Of a DNA stretch of 64,000 nt, positions 1 to 12,872 are shown one piece after another (position 1 is the first letter of the stretch; each line of letters begins with the position of its first letter). Origin of the DNA: Anseranas semipalmata (taxonomy: Eukaryota; Chordata; Aves; Anseriformes; Anseranatidae); NCBI GenBank assembly GCA_013399115.1, contig VXAA01006433.1, forward strand, positions 1,956,002 to 2,020,001. The letters run 5' to 3'. The notes under the pieces are model-generated. The model searched no databases and was not told where the DNA came from. It saw only the letters and a list, made by a program, of their open reading frames with translations. The position numbers and the translations under genes were made by a program.

Positions 1-2951
1 TTATTTTCCCCAGTACCTAATTGCTTTCATCCAGGTATATTAGTAGCATTGTTTCCCCAGGCAGGACTGGGCAAGCTGACATATGCTGCATCACTACTTC
101 TGGGTCCTCCTGTTCTCCAGTATTCACTCATTGCTGCCAGAGTATTTTAGTTCACTCTCTCACCTTATGTAGTGTCTCTCATATAATTTCTAAATCTTAA
201 TTTTATCACTTCTTTGTCTACAGCAGCATTAACAGCAGCGCTCCCTGTCCCTCTGCTATCCACACACCTACCTTCTGTTTTTTTCTGTTTTCTTTGTTTC
301 CTTATTTATCTGAGGTGCTCCATTGTCTCTAAGTTGAGCTGTAAGCTTTGCTTGAAACAGAGGTTGCCTCTCCACTGGAAAGTTGTGTCCTATCAGTTAA
401 CTCTTTCTCAGTGCTGCTGATGCGCTGGGTTTCTCTGTTGTGAGTGGTCTAAATAGAGAATAACAGTCTGCTACTGCTATTTACTGCTGCTGCTGTAACT
501 CAGGTAATGGATCTGTGCTGTAGCACTGACAAATTCTAGTTCAGCTCCTCAAAGGAGGCTATTACACATTTAGATTGAAAGCTTGGTTTCGGAAGGCTAT
601 GAGTGGCCACTGTATTGAGCTGTTTTTCCTCTTACGCTTAAACACAATTTTTGACCTTGAAAACCCTTTGAAAGAAAGAGAGATGAGTCACCGGTACTCA
701 CTAACTCTTTTTGAATTCCTATAGCTTACATATATTCAAAGAAGTCTAAAAACGAAGCAAGTGAAGTATCACACAGGTTACCAATGAGCACAGATCTGTG
801 CGTAAATAAAAAGGTGCATCCAGATCAAATGGACAAATGAAACCTTTTAGTGGACATGCTGGAACTACTGGAAGAAAATTGGTGAGAGCAGATCACTAAT
901 TATAACTGAGAGGCATGTGGTAATGGTAATCAATACATTTTAAACCTTTTTATGAACATGAAAGAATGAATAAAAAGGGACATCCAGGAAATTAGTAATT
1001 GTTAGTTAAAGTCTAATGCCAGGCAAAATAGGCAAGCAAATATTAAAGGAATTAATATGAATGGACCTCGAAGAGGAATCGATAAAATAGTTAAATTTCC
1101 AGAGTTCATAAGCTATGGCTAGACATGTATAGAACAGGATCATGGAAAGTATTTTATTAGATGTAATTATGAGAAAAAATAAAGATGAAAATTCCATGTT
1201 GAAGAAAAACAAGTTGTCTAACTGGATAAAAGGAGCTAATATAATTGGTCTTAGAAGTTATACTAGGTATTGTAATTCTAAATATACACATAGAGCAATC
1301 ATAGCATTTGAGGGCAGAGTGTCCCTGCATTAATAGTCTCAGATTTTTTTCCACCTTCGGAATCATTAATATGTTTTGCTCATCAGAAATGGATGTATTC
1401 TTTCGTCAGTTAATTTCTTCCAAAAGAATATTTTATAATTTAGAAAGGACCCTCATGTGCAATTCATTTATGTTGCAGCTGCCCAATTCACTTTAGTTCT
1501 AAGTTCTAAAATTGCTTTATTTTTGAAGTTTTTTTTTAAAATGTGAGAGTTTTAATTTTTAACTATTATCATTTTTCCATAGAATATGAATAAACGGTAT
1601 CATTACAACTGTACCCTGTTGCTTATGTTTGAACCAGAACACAAAATAAGCAAATCTGCATTATGACAAAAATATATGCTGTGTAATTGTGCTAAAAAAA
1701 AATTCCTGCTTAACATTATGAAAAAAAAACATCACAGAGCTGTACTGAAATGAAGGCTGTGACTAGAGATTAGAATTTGCTATTGCATTCATCTAGTATT
1801 GAAAATATAATGTGATCTTTGGTTCAGTGAATGCTTCCAAATCCACTTCACTTTCACCTTTATTACACTTCTAAGTCATAATCTCTTACATAAAAAGAAG
1901 CAATTTTTTTACTGTCAACTTTCATATGGGGAGCGATTAAAAAATCTGCATTGAACATGTGTGATTACTAAGTATCGAGGTGAACTCTGGGTAGTTCTGT
2001 AAGACAACTGAAATATATTTTTTAAATGTTTTTTAGAGTTTTAGTCAGGAACATACAGATATGGTAACATGCCCAAGTGAACTTTTCCAAAGATAGAGCA
2101 AAATGTATTGTTTTAGTTTATTAAGAGGTCACATGGGTTTTTAAATGATCACTTTTCTGGTGAATTTGGCTAAAATGCCTATCTCTTTGTTTACATCATT
2201 TCCAACATAAGCAACGACTTTAATCACTGATTAAGATGTTGTGGTCTGCATCTGCTTTCATATTATTCATCAGCAATTGTCAGATTTTATTGCTCTGTTC
2301 ATCCCCCGCATGAGACTCACTAGTAAATTCTTCCCAAGCTATATACAAAGTATATATCCAATGCACATGTTGCCTTTGGTACCTTGTGGGATAAAATGCT
2401 TCATAAAACATCCAGAACATGCGTTATGTTATCAGAACAATTATAGCAGGTTGACAAATAACACAGCTACTTGTCTAAGTATATAATCGGTTGTTTCTGA
2501 ACATTAGCCAAATTCTTTGTTTTCTTCATTGTCTTCCACAACGCCAAAGCAACTGTTCACAGGACATTCTCATATCTGAGGGAAACCTGGAATCTTTCGA
2601 GCTTTCCTCACACCATTCCTGGCTGTTGATGGCAGTACCCTATGGAAGGGTTTGTGCTTCCCTGACCCTGGCTCTAAGCTTGTCATTAGACAGCTGAAGC
2701 AAAGAGTAAGCACAATGCATGCTACTGATTTCCTATACTCAGTGCCACGGTGATGAGATCAAAGAATTAGAGCCTGTAATGCAAGCCCTGCTGCTGCTAA
2801 ATTTGGTATAGGTGTCATAGACCACTGCAGCCTGAAGTTAGTTACTCATTCAGCCGTGAGCTGAAACTTATAAATGTATTTTTTTCTGCTTCGTAACTCA
2901 AAAGTTTTCTTTGATGTTCAATATCAAATTTTGCAATTTGAAAGATAATGC

Positions 2952-2996
2952 CAAAAAAAAAAAAAANAATGACAAAAAAAAAAAAAAAAAAAAAAA
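2952..2996. repeat. Interrupted poly(A) tract with one unknown base
   Basis: Two runs of A are separated by a short AATGAC-like interruption, with an N at 2967. The N sits inside the homopolymer, so the tract length and the interruption are both uncertain. No recognisable retroposed body precedes it. Confidence 0.85.
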
Positions 2997-4240
2997 GCCC
3001 TCGACAATCATTTATGTCCGTAGCTTCTAAGAAAGAAATAATTTTTCAACGTGAAGGTGATTGTGGTCTTTGGCATCTTATTTTGGGCAGTGGAAACAGC
3101 CTCTCCCTCCTTCATGGTCTCTTTCCCATGTTGGTTTACATATCAACTCCTTTTCCTGTTCTTTCTCAGTTTTGTAGTTGCTGGCCCTTTCACACAAGGC
3201 ACAGGTGTCCCTGGAGCAGGCATCAGCCTGCTGTATTCACTTTTAAATTGTGGCCCAGCTGGGGACAGAGCTGCTGTGGAGGAAGGAAATCCTCTGGGAG
3301 GTTTAGAGGTGGGGGAAATCAACACAAGCCTCTTGTTTTTGTTTAGAATCCAGGACAAAAATACTGAAGACATTTGGGTGGAGCAATGCTTTGGCCCTCT
3401 GGAGATACAGCTTCCCCATGCGGATGAAGAAAGGCAGACTTGGCTTCCAGGATGGTTATTTTGGAGATCTGGCAAAGCCTGCTGTGAAGGTGCTTGGTTC
3501 ATTCTGAGCAGGAAGAGCTTTGGAATAAATCAGAGCAGCTAAGGAGTCTTCCCTGAAACAAGGTAGGATTTTTTTGTTGCTTTTTATTTTGTATTTGCTG
3601 GGATTTTATTTGAAAAATCGGTGGCTGATGGAGACTGGGTGCTTGAAATTTGAGCAAATGTGGAGAAAAAAAAAACTGGTCAGGAGAAATTGTTTGTTTG
3701 TTGTACAAGATGCCTAGGAGTACAGGTATGGGTTTGTAATATAGTTTTCCATGTATTCCAGTCAACACTATTTAGCTTTGTCCCTTGCTCTGGAAAACCT
3801 GTCTCAACAAGGGCAAGCTTTACAGCTGCCTAAAAATGGTATATTGAGGCCAGCTGGCTTATCTAAGGAGAACAGCAATACCTGATGAGTGACCTGCTAA
3901 CATTTCCTATGTAAGGCCATACTGCAGTTTGTTCTGTGTTGACCTCAGATTTTACTCCGCCATAAAGCTTGGAGGAGAGGGATGTGTATGAAAATTGAAA
4001 TACAGCAGTGATACTACACTACCTCTGGAAGGTCTGGAACGGGCCAAGGTGTCCCGGCCTTAGAAAGTGTGGTAGCAATTAGTCTGTAATTGCCTTGAGG
4101 TTAAAACTGCATCAGGAGACATCATCTCTCTGCTTGTGGGGACACGAAGCCATAAGCCTGGGGTGACTGGGAGCTGAGGAAAGGAGTGTTGCAGCTGGTG
4201 ACTCTGGAGAGGTTTTCTTCCTCTTACAGTGGAAAAAGGC

Positions 4241-4258
4241 ATATATATATATATATAT
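4241..4258. repeat. (AT)n microsatellite
   Basis: Nine uninterrupted AT dinucleotides, with no flanking element recognised. Confidence 0.9.
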
Positions 4259-5331
4259 CCCATTGCTTTCATTTTCATACACTGAGTCTTTGAGAAATGT
4301 GTCACTCATTTTTCTCACTTGCAGAGTTCTGTCAGCTTTTATATTTGTAAGGCTAAGCTGAAAATACCCATGAAAGCCTCTGCCATCTTTAAAAGTCTCA
4401 GAATTAGAGAGAGAAATATCTGACAGATTAATTTTTATTTTCTTTTAAGTGTGCAATTGAGAGGGAGGTAGAAGAGCAAGGGTTTGCCCAGGTGGATTAG
4501 AAAAGTTAGTTTTCCTGAATCAGAAGAAATTCCTCAAAATGTTACATAAAACTAAAAAATCTTAACAGACTTCTTTGATCTTATGATTAGTGGAAGCAAG
4601 TACTACTGTAACTTTTCAATCAGCAAATATCATCAATAAAGTAATGAATCAAGGGAAATATCCTTTGTAGGATTAAATAAATCATAAAAGACAGCCTGGG
4701 ATTTTGTGCAGTCATGCAGTTCTGTCCGCATTAATCAGATCGCGTAAGGCACTTTGCAGCCCGAGTGTAGGGGTAAGAGTAGCAAGCAGAAACCTTCCAT
4801 AGTGAAACTGAATTGTTCACTATTTAAAGGCCCACAGGTCAAAATTCGTTTTAGAAGTTGAAACCATTGCTGTGAACAGATAACGGTCTGTGCCTTGTCA
4901 TTTGTAGTGATGCTTCTGCTCATTTCAAAGCAATAGTGGACATTAATTTAGGATGTGTTTTGCAGGTCTTGCACTCCAGAGGAGTTTGACCGATAAACTC
5001 TCCAGTTTACATTTCACACTGCAATAACAATACATTTGGGATCACATTTTACAGCCAGTGATAAGTTTTTCTTTTATTAAAGTAAAATCATAGACTATCA
5101 ATTTACTGGGGGGAGAAAAAGTATTTAAACCTTTCTTCCTGAAAGGCAGGTGTAATCTGACATATATGGACTCCTTCAAAGTTACTTCACAAAGCTTACT
5201 AGGAATTTTTGTGTAGTAACTGCAGTTTCCACAATCTTTTGTGGAACGTTTTGTGAAACATTCGTAATGGTTTTCTGGAAATACTTACCGCTAATAATTT
5301 TCTAGGACAACCAAGGTTCGAGATGAAATCT

Positions 5332-5369
5332 GTTGATACCAGTGATACAATGATATCAATTGATACCAT
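5332..5369. repeat. Short imperfect direct repeat of TTGATACCA
   Basis: The word TTGATACCA occurs twice about 27 bases apart, with a TGATATCA palindrome between the copies. It is probably a local slippage product. No regulatory role can be claimed. Confidence 0.5.
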
Positions 5370-8229
5370 GTGTGTGGCAGCACACACCTCACTGAAAGAA
5401 ATGGCAAAATGCAGGGACACCCGAAAAAGAAGCAGTGTTATAGTGAAGTGGCCTCTGCTTGCTGTGTCATTTGTCCTTCTTTTCAAAGCAGTTGAAAGGA
5501 CTTTGAAAAGCTTGTCTGCTTTTACTGGAAGCTTAGTTTAGTAGCCAGGTGGGAATGTACCAGCAGGGAATGGTCCAAGTGCAGACCTATGCCAAATGAT
5601 CCGGTGCCGTGCCTTTTGACCTGTTGTCCTAAGGTTAATGTATTTCTATTAAAGGACTCAGAAGAATAACTAGAAAAAACGTGTTACTTATAAGCAGGTT
5701 GACAATTACAGTATACAAATCTGCTTTTCCATTGGAACATATTGAAGGGCCCGTCAACAGAGAAAAGGTGGAAATCACGGATTTATCTATTCGGTTTAAT
5801 AAAGCAGTGGTTTTTATGCAGTTAGATGTGATTGCACAGTAAGACACAGAAATTACTTCTTCATCTTAAAAAAGAGAGAGTGCCACTTGTACAGCTGTTA
5901 TATCCATTGTGCCTTTTTGTTTCTTCCTGTGTTTTTCCTGCAGTGCCACATCTGGCACACGTTGCATAGGCTGGCCATGCACAGCAGCCTTTCCTGTGCT
6001 GATGCATTCCCAGAGCGTGCAGGTCCTTATCCACGAGGGCTGACTGTGGTTTATCCTGCAATTATTCCTCAGGGCAGAGACAGTTACTTAGTGCCTCTTT
6101 TCCTTCCGTTCGTGACTGTCTAATGAGACTCAAAATAAGATCAGTCACTCTGTAGTATGTATTTAGCATCAAAAGGAAATCACTGTCTGCAGGCGGGAGG
6201 TCATTCAGTATTGCCACTAACAGCTTCTGATATTTCTGCATTAAAACCCAAACCAAACATTATAGGCACTGAACCATCTGTAGGCATAAGGAGGCTTATT
6301 GTTGCTTAACTTAGTACAAATGAAGAGGTCTGCTATGTACTTCTATCTGCTTTTGTGTGATCGGTGCTCCTAAACAGCGAGTCGTCTGCTGCTCTCACTG
6401 TTGTGTCGGAGTTGAGCGAGATGCAAAGAGGGCCTTTTATTTTATTAAGTCTGTGTTGTTGCTCTCTGCTCCCTCTTGGCAACGTGATTTGACAATAAAG
6501 GAGACAGGTCTTCATAAGGCAATGTCAATAGTTCCGCCCCCCNTTCAGCTGTCTGTGATCCGAGACCCAGCCTGCACACAGCATGCCTGTGTAACCACTG
6601 CTCAGACTTCTGAGAAAGCTGCTAAACCGATAGAACGAGCTCTAAAAAAGCACAGGGAATATAACCATGCAAAGAAGAAAGGTGAAACTACAGAGATAAG
6701 GCTGGTGAGAAGCGTATAGATGGCAGCTCAAGGACTCCAAAGGAAAACAAGCACAGAACGTTGCACAGTTCTAAGGAGAACACAAGGGGTCAGGGGATGG
6801 CAGCGCTGCAGCGCTGAGGATCAGCTTGTTATGAAGAAAAATGGAGGCAAACCCTCCTCACACAATGTGCTTGGCTGGCAGACTTTGGTCGGATGTCGTC
6901 TATGGAGCAGTGAGCTTCTCAATGATTGGATTGGTGGCTCATTAATCCTAGCAGTCTTTTCTGTGTACTGAACAACAACTAGTTGGTTTGTACTTTTACA
7001 CGTGTGTCTCCAACTTCCAGATCTCCTTATCCATGGTAGAAGTTGCCTCAGGTGACACAGAGGGAGAGAGTTGCACAGGCAAGAACTTGCCTGTAGAGGG
7101 AATCACATGGAATCGTGCCTTCAGTTTGCCTGAGCGTGGCTCATATCCTCAGCTGATTATGTGCCCACATACTTTCTCCTTTCTAATTCCTACTTCTCCT
7201 TCAGGACTAGGCCATTTTATTTAAATAAAATAAAATAAAAAAATCTTCAGACCTTTTGTTCTTAAACTGTTGGAAGGACTAAAGTCCAGCTGTAGCTTCA
7301 CCGGCCATCAGAGCTTCACTCATAGGTCCCAGCTGGCTCCTGTAGCTGTACTGACTCTTCGGACTCCTGATCTTTTTTTTGTCTCTGCTTCATTTCCATT
7401 GCATTTGATGCATACAAGGAAAGAATGAGAGAGATGGATACAGTATTAGGAGAATGGAGAAATTTTGTAAACGGTTAAATGAAATAGTTTTGTAGGTACA
7501 GGCACTCACATAAGGAGAGGGGCTACCTAATGCGGGCAATACTGGAAAATAGGCTGTGAAATGCTAGATGAAATCCGAGACATTTTCTTTACCAGAAAAA
7601 TCATGAGAGCTTAAAAGGATGATTGAAGTATTTTCTTCTAAATATGGAGCAGATCTAAACTTTAGCTGTGGTGATGTTCACTGTATATTGCACAATGTGT
7701 GGAATACATTTCTACCTCCAGCAGCCTGTCGCACAAACCAAGTTTCCAATAATTATCCAAAGCTAATGGTTGCTAGCGGCTGCTGTATTTGTAAGGGAGA
7801 CTTCACCAGAACATCGCTCACTATTGAATCTTGTTGGATTGCTGAACCGAAGCCTACTTCATTGCCATAATCTTCCACTGATGGCATTTGACACTGTGGA
7901 AGCTTGCTGAAGAAGTAGTATACCATAGATGTTATTAACCTAAACAAATGATAATAGTGAAGCTAAAGGTTGCTTGTAAGTAAGCAATTGTATCTCTTTT
8001 GGTTTAAAAAACAAATAAACAAACTGCCAACTTGTATAAGAATTTCAGAGAACTCTTCTACAATGTCAAATTGCCTTTGCTGAAGGTCTGAAGCAATACA
8101 GGCACAGCAGGCTACCAGAGACTGTTTTGTCCAGATGGATATCCAAGACAAGACTAAATCCTTTTCAGATACAGAATCGATCAAGAAAAATGGTATGCAT
8201 TGTAGCCTGGAAAAGCCACAGGCAAAGAC

Positions 8230-8440
8230 TTAGAAGGTGCACTTCTAGATGTAGGCAGCCGAAATTAGGTATCCAGATTCTTTGTGTCCATACATCTAAA
8301 AATTCATTCACTTTCTCATTTGTAGGCCCTATTTTTCATTCCAGTAGTGGGGCAGGAAGCGGGAAGTTGGCTCCTCATAAATTTTGATCTGTTTATTTTC
8401 TAACTGCGTTTAGGTGCCGGTTAACCTCAGCATTTGAAAC
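8230..8440. repeat. Possible decayed ancient repeat, low confidence
   Basis: Phrases such as TTTAGGTGCC followed by GTTAACCTCAGCATTTGAAA, and an earlier AATTAGGTATCC, recall the 'TTAGGTGCCTAAATTTAGG' wording of old non-avian-specific repeats in sauropsid genomes. The similarity is short and from memory only. It could equally be unique sequence. Confidence 0.25.
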
Positions 8441-8616
8441 TGTCCAGATCAGATATTATTAGCTGCAACTCAATGGCTGTTCTATTAGCTGGAGACAGCA
8501 CAATTATCTTCTTGCCTCTGCTAAGCTGTGGCTTAATTTCTTGCATATTTCTATGTCCAAAACTATTTCCCATGCATGATTCAAAGTTAAGCGAAATTCT
8601 GTGGTGTGTGTGTGGG

Positions 8617-8638
8617 TTTTTTTTTTTTTTTTTTTTTG
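8617..8638. repeat. Poly(T) tract after a GT-rich run
   Basis: About 22 T residues follow GTGTGTGTGTGGG. Read on the reverse strand this is a poly(A), but no retrogene body is visible beside it. A (TC/TA)n patch follows at about 8680-8703. Confidence 0.85.
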
Positions 8639-9689
8639 GTGGTATCATTTTTCATCTGTATATAGAATAATATGTTATTCTCTCTCTATATATATACATA
8701 TATAAAATCAGCTCTGAAGAATCTTCTCCTGTTATGCAAACTAACTCACTCTGCTTTAACAAACACTATCAAACTTCTGCTGTGTTATTTATCTGTAACG
8801 CTGCATGGAATCTCTATATTTCTAATGACAGAACAACACATTTCTGAAATCAGATAAATTAGAGCTCCAGTTCTAATGGAGCAGATTCCATATTTTTTGT
8901 CCTAAAATACATTACAACAGTGTTTAAACTGGGCTATAATGTGAGGAGACAGAAAGCTGGCTTGAACCTTTAGGAACAGCTGGTGGATTCTGGCATTGCC
9001 TGCTCATGCAATATTATCAGTATTTAACTATATAATGACATTAGATCCTGTTGCCCCTCTTTTAACCTTATCTTTGTTAAAGGTTACTTTAGAGAAGTAT
9101 TGTGATACATCAAGCTTATTAAGACATGAAGAAATAGGGGAGGAAACCCTGGGAAAGAGAAGTCAGGGAGGAAATAAAAATTAATGGTAAAGTAAAAAAG
9201 AAATGAAGAAAATGTAAAAAAGAGACCAGAGGATGAGAAGAGCATCAAAGAGAGAGAGAATTGTCATCAGGTGCCAAGCTGAATATAAGGTGTGTTCAGA
9301 AACTGAGAAGCAACACTTGAAATTAGGATGTATTAGGGAGAGTTAGAAGCTGGAGAAGTGGAAATCTGTTTGCCTCTGTTTATAATATTAGCCTGATGCA
9401 GACCTTTTACTGCTGTTCATCACTGTAATTGTTACTATTTAAATTGTCATTATCTTGGGGTCTTTAAATCATTTTACTCCATTAATACTGCTTAGCAGTA
9501 CAATGTATTTTAGCATCTTTCTTTTCAGTTCATCTGTTTCAACTCAAAGCACATGGAATTTCAAAGGCATGTTGAAATTTGGACTCTTTGAGATAGTCCA
9601 TGGTGATAATTGCCTGGTAATGCTCTCCCCAGACAAGCAGCTGGTTTCAACTTCTGCTCCTTGGCAGATGGACTTTTAGAGATTCAATA

Positions 9690-9954
9690 ATCCCAGGAGC
9701 CTCAAGAAGAAGCCTGGGAGAGTGCGGGCTCCCCCTGCCAGGCACTGTGAGTCCTGGGGAGCAGGAGGTGGGGAGAAGCCCCCGTTCAGGCACCCAGACC
9801 TCGCGGGCTGTGAGGACCCCACGGCACTGGCACAGGAGCCCACCAGGAGCACAGGCTTCACAGCTTCCACGCTCTGGTGTGGGAGCCATGCAAGCTACCC
9901 TTATGAGCCCAGACCAAGCGGATTTGCTGTTCATAAATAAATAAAAACAAAAAA
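9690..9954. other. GC-rich patch ending in tandem AATAAA and an A-rich tail
   Basis: About 225 bases of clearly higher GC content (only about 7 CpG by my count) sit in AT-rich surroundings. Immediately after them come two overlapping AATAAA hexamers and an A-rich run (about 9932-9954). Open frames exist on both strands here (72 and 65 codons on +, 95 and 64 on -), which is the usual effect of high GC and not evidence of coding. A retroposed transcript inserted on + would explain the polyadenylation signals and tail. However, I find no convincing target-site duplication and cannot name a parent gene. Confidence 0.4.
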
Positions 9955-11059
9955 TCTATGTGCTTTGACATGTTAGAAGGCCTTCCTGAGGCTTTGCTTT
10001 ATTATGATCTTGTGTGTGTGTGGTATGTTGTAATATACGAGCACTATATTGTTTGACAGAAGTGCTCTCTTTCACTACAGTGCTGAAGCAGCTGCTACTT
10101 GCTATATGGAAAATGTGGAATTTCAGCTACTTCTGAGGGACAGGGGAAGACTAACAAGATCATTTCAGGTAGGAAAAGAGCACTAAGTATCTGAAATCAA
10201 TTCTTTGTTCCTTAACGTGTATTTTGAAATGGCCAAGTCATTCTGGCTACAGCATCAACATGACATGGGGGATGCACTAGCTGGTCACTTGATTCTTTGC
10301 ACTTTTATAAAATGGCCAGTCACATACTTCTAAGCTTCTATATCATCAGAAAGTGAAAGGGAAATATCTAGTCTCCCTTAACAGAGTACAAGAGGACACG
10401 TGGGAAGGCTGCCTATGCGCTATGAAAACTCAGTTATAGACGCGCCCTAAACCTCCTAACCTGAAAGAAACATTCTCTACAACTTCAAATAAACCTTGCC
10501 TACAATGGAGTGAAAAATGCACTTTTGTTCAATTGGCCACAGCATTTAATACAAATTCTTACTTGTAGGCACAAACCGTAGATTGAAAGTGCAAATAGCA
10601 ATGCTCATTCTTTCAAGGACATTTTAGTTTTGAGAATGCAAAGAGTTAGGAATTTAGAATGGCTGAAATCTGTACTAATTACTTTGATTTTGTTTTTATT
10701 AAAATTATTATATGAAAAACATTTAACAGAATAGTAAAATTTTGGAGCTTATTGTTTTAAATCTTTTAGGTGTATGCTCACAGATATCCAGCTGCTGCTT
10801 GTTATACCAGTAGGAAAGGGAAAAATTGTTATATGTGCTTGTATATTGTTTGATAACAGGAAAATATCTTGTGTCGTCAAAAATTTGGAAGAGGCAGGGA
10901 TAGAAGAGCTGTTTTTGTTGCTAGAAATGATGTCCAGAACTGCAGATACAGGGCTGGAATTCCAAATTTACAAACCTTTCCAACTGTCTGTACCAATAGA
11001 CTTTGTCCAGCTTATCGCTGCTTTCCAGAAATCTTTTCATTTCTGTGAAACGTTAGTTT

Positions 11060-11087
11060 AAAAAAAAAAAAAAAGAAAGAAAGAAAC
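11060..11087. repeat. Poly(A) grading into (AAAG)n
   Basis: A run of A followed by several AAAG units. Simple sequence with no element recognised next to it. Confidence 0.85.
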
Positions 11088-11180
11088 ACGGAAAACTTCA
11101 CTCTTTGCCTCAGCCCTAGAAGAGACTGCAAGAGATGTAATTACAGTATTTTGCTGTGAGAGAATATACAGGAAAGTATA

Positions 11181-11200
11181 CAAAACAAAACAAAACAAAC
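11181..11200. repeat. (AAAAC)n microsatellite
   Basis: Four CAAAA-type pentamers in tandem. Confidence 0.85.
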
Positions 11201-12758
11201 CTCCACAGAACAGTTTTTGTCAGAAAGGTTCCCCTTTAGGAGTTTTGCAGAGAGCCCTTACAAACTAAGCAGCAATATGCTGCCATCTACTGGCAAAAGG
11301 CACAATACCAGCAAGTACTATCAAATCTATTTCACAGCTTTTTATTTAAATTGGTATGCTGTAGAAAACCACCCCGTTAAAAAAAAAAAAAAAAATCGAG
11401 GAAAAAGCATATTTGATCAGAATAAAAAATTACAACGAAAATGAGTGAAACGAGTGCTATAAATCACAACATTACGCAAGTCATCAATATGCAGTATGTA
11501 AGAATTGTATTTTAGAGAGGAACTGTGGGAGAAAATAAACTGTTTCTTTATAAATAAGTTTCATCTCTCTGCCAACATGCTGAAAACCGGAGAAATATGC
11601 AGCATTTCCCTCAAGGAAGATACTTGAGATTGAAATGGTTCTACAAATCTGAAAGCTAACGATTGTGCAGCCAAAGGGGAATGTTGTGTGAACGTGTGCA
11701 GTGAGCAGTACTTAGTGTGAAAGAGATTCAGGGGAAAAAATGACATTTGTAATCCCCTCTGAACCTGTCTAACTTCCCACACCTGAATGAGTAATGTCTT
11801 ATCACTTTTAACTCTCTCACTCAGTCTCTTAGGAGCAGGTCTGGAAGGAATGGGGGCTTGTATATATGCTGTCAACACATCATCTGGGGAGAATATATGT
11901 GCAAAAAACATTCTTTGGTGTTTTTAACAAATTATTCCGAACCTGTTTTTAAATGCATGATCTGCTTTGGTTTCCCAGATTGCCATACAACATGTAAAGA
12001 AGGAGGGGAAAGAAAAGGAAAAAGAAAAAATATTTTTTTCACTGTATTTCTGTGGAAGTTCCCAGTTACGTTTTGCTAAATATTTTGTATATGAATGAAG
12101 AAATGCATGCAATTCTTCCCTCATTCACACAAAATGGGAACCTATATCAAAATCGTGACTACTTGATATGTCTGTATATTGACCAGAAAGTAAAGTCATT
12201 CTATTTATGACCCAGCTTACCATCTGCCATTAGTAATCTGATGTACTTGCATTTGCAGAAGAGGTCTCCCTCCCAAAACTGCAGAAATGTCCAGAGCTGC
12301 TTAGCTTTTGGAGACAAGTACTGCCTCTCAAGGAGTCAAATGGCATAAGGGTCTCACGTGAACCCCTGTTCCCACTGCTGGGAGCGTATCTGGCTGGAAG
12401 TGTGCAAGCCTCCACTTGTCCCTTCTTGTCTTCCAAACACCTCATCCTCCCTAAGTCACCTTCTCCATTTCCCAGCTTTCATTGTTCCATCCACTTCATT
12501 GTTTACGGCTGACAAATGTTTTTTTGCTGAATGTGAACAAAGCATTTTCTTCCAACAAAACGGTTTAAAATCTCTGTGTTCAGTTGAAATTTTGTCCTTG
12601 TGAAGTTCACATTCTGTTCTGTTTCTTGTTTATAGGACATATAGGACTCTGTCTTTAGGGTCCTTCCTTTGCACATTTGCGTGCATGTTGCGTGTTTTTC
12701 AATGAATGCATGTAATGCTGGGATGGGTTTTCTTATTACTTGAAATAGTGAAATAATG

Positions 12759-12783
12759 ATATATATATATATATTTTTTTTTG
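12759..12783. repeat. (AT)n followed by poly(T)
   Basis: About eight AT units run straight into a short T tract. Confidence 0.85.
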
Positions 12784-12857
12784 CTAAAACTTGGAATTCT
12801 GACCAAAAATGAGGAAAACATCCACAAGCACTTTCATGAATAGTTGCCAGTGTGTAA

Positions 12858-12872
12858 CACACACACACACAC
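12858..12872. repeat. Short (CA)n microsatellite
   Basis: Seven CA units. The minus strand reads (TG)n. Confidence 0.85.

Larger units (their letters stand above)
1..9685. other. AT-rich stretch with no supportable gene
   Basis: Single-copy-looking AT-rich DNA. Open frames are short and overlap one another in several phases. The longest is 163 codons on + at 3051-3542, and chance alone would give a few of that size in this window. It begins with a hydrophobic run, but open frames of 132 codons (+) and 119 codons (-) overlap it, as expected when GC rises locally and stops thin out. I saw no conserved domain, splice-bounded exon series or RNA gene. Listed separately: the interrupted poly(A) at 2952, the (AT)n at 4241, the poly(T) at 8617 and possible old repeat remnants near 8230-8440. 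Confidence 0.6.

Noticed and set aside
3051..3072. GAAGGTGATTGTGG followed by TCTTTGG resembles the mature arm of miR-383 as I recall it
   Set aside because: The downstream sequence cannot supply the complementary arm (a CCACAGCAC-like block is absent), so no precursor hairpin forms. Treated as coincidence.
3051..3542. 163-codon + open frame with a hydrophobic start
   Set aside because: A rough estimate gives a few frames this long by chance. Open frames in other phases and on the other strand overlap it, there is no recognisable domain, and no splice or promoter context supports it.
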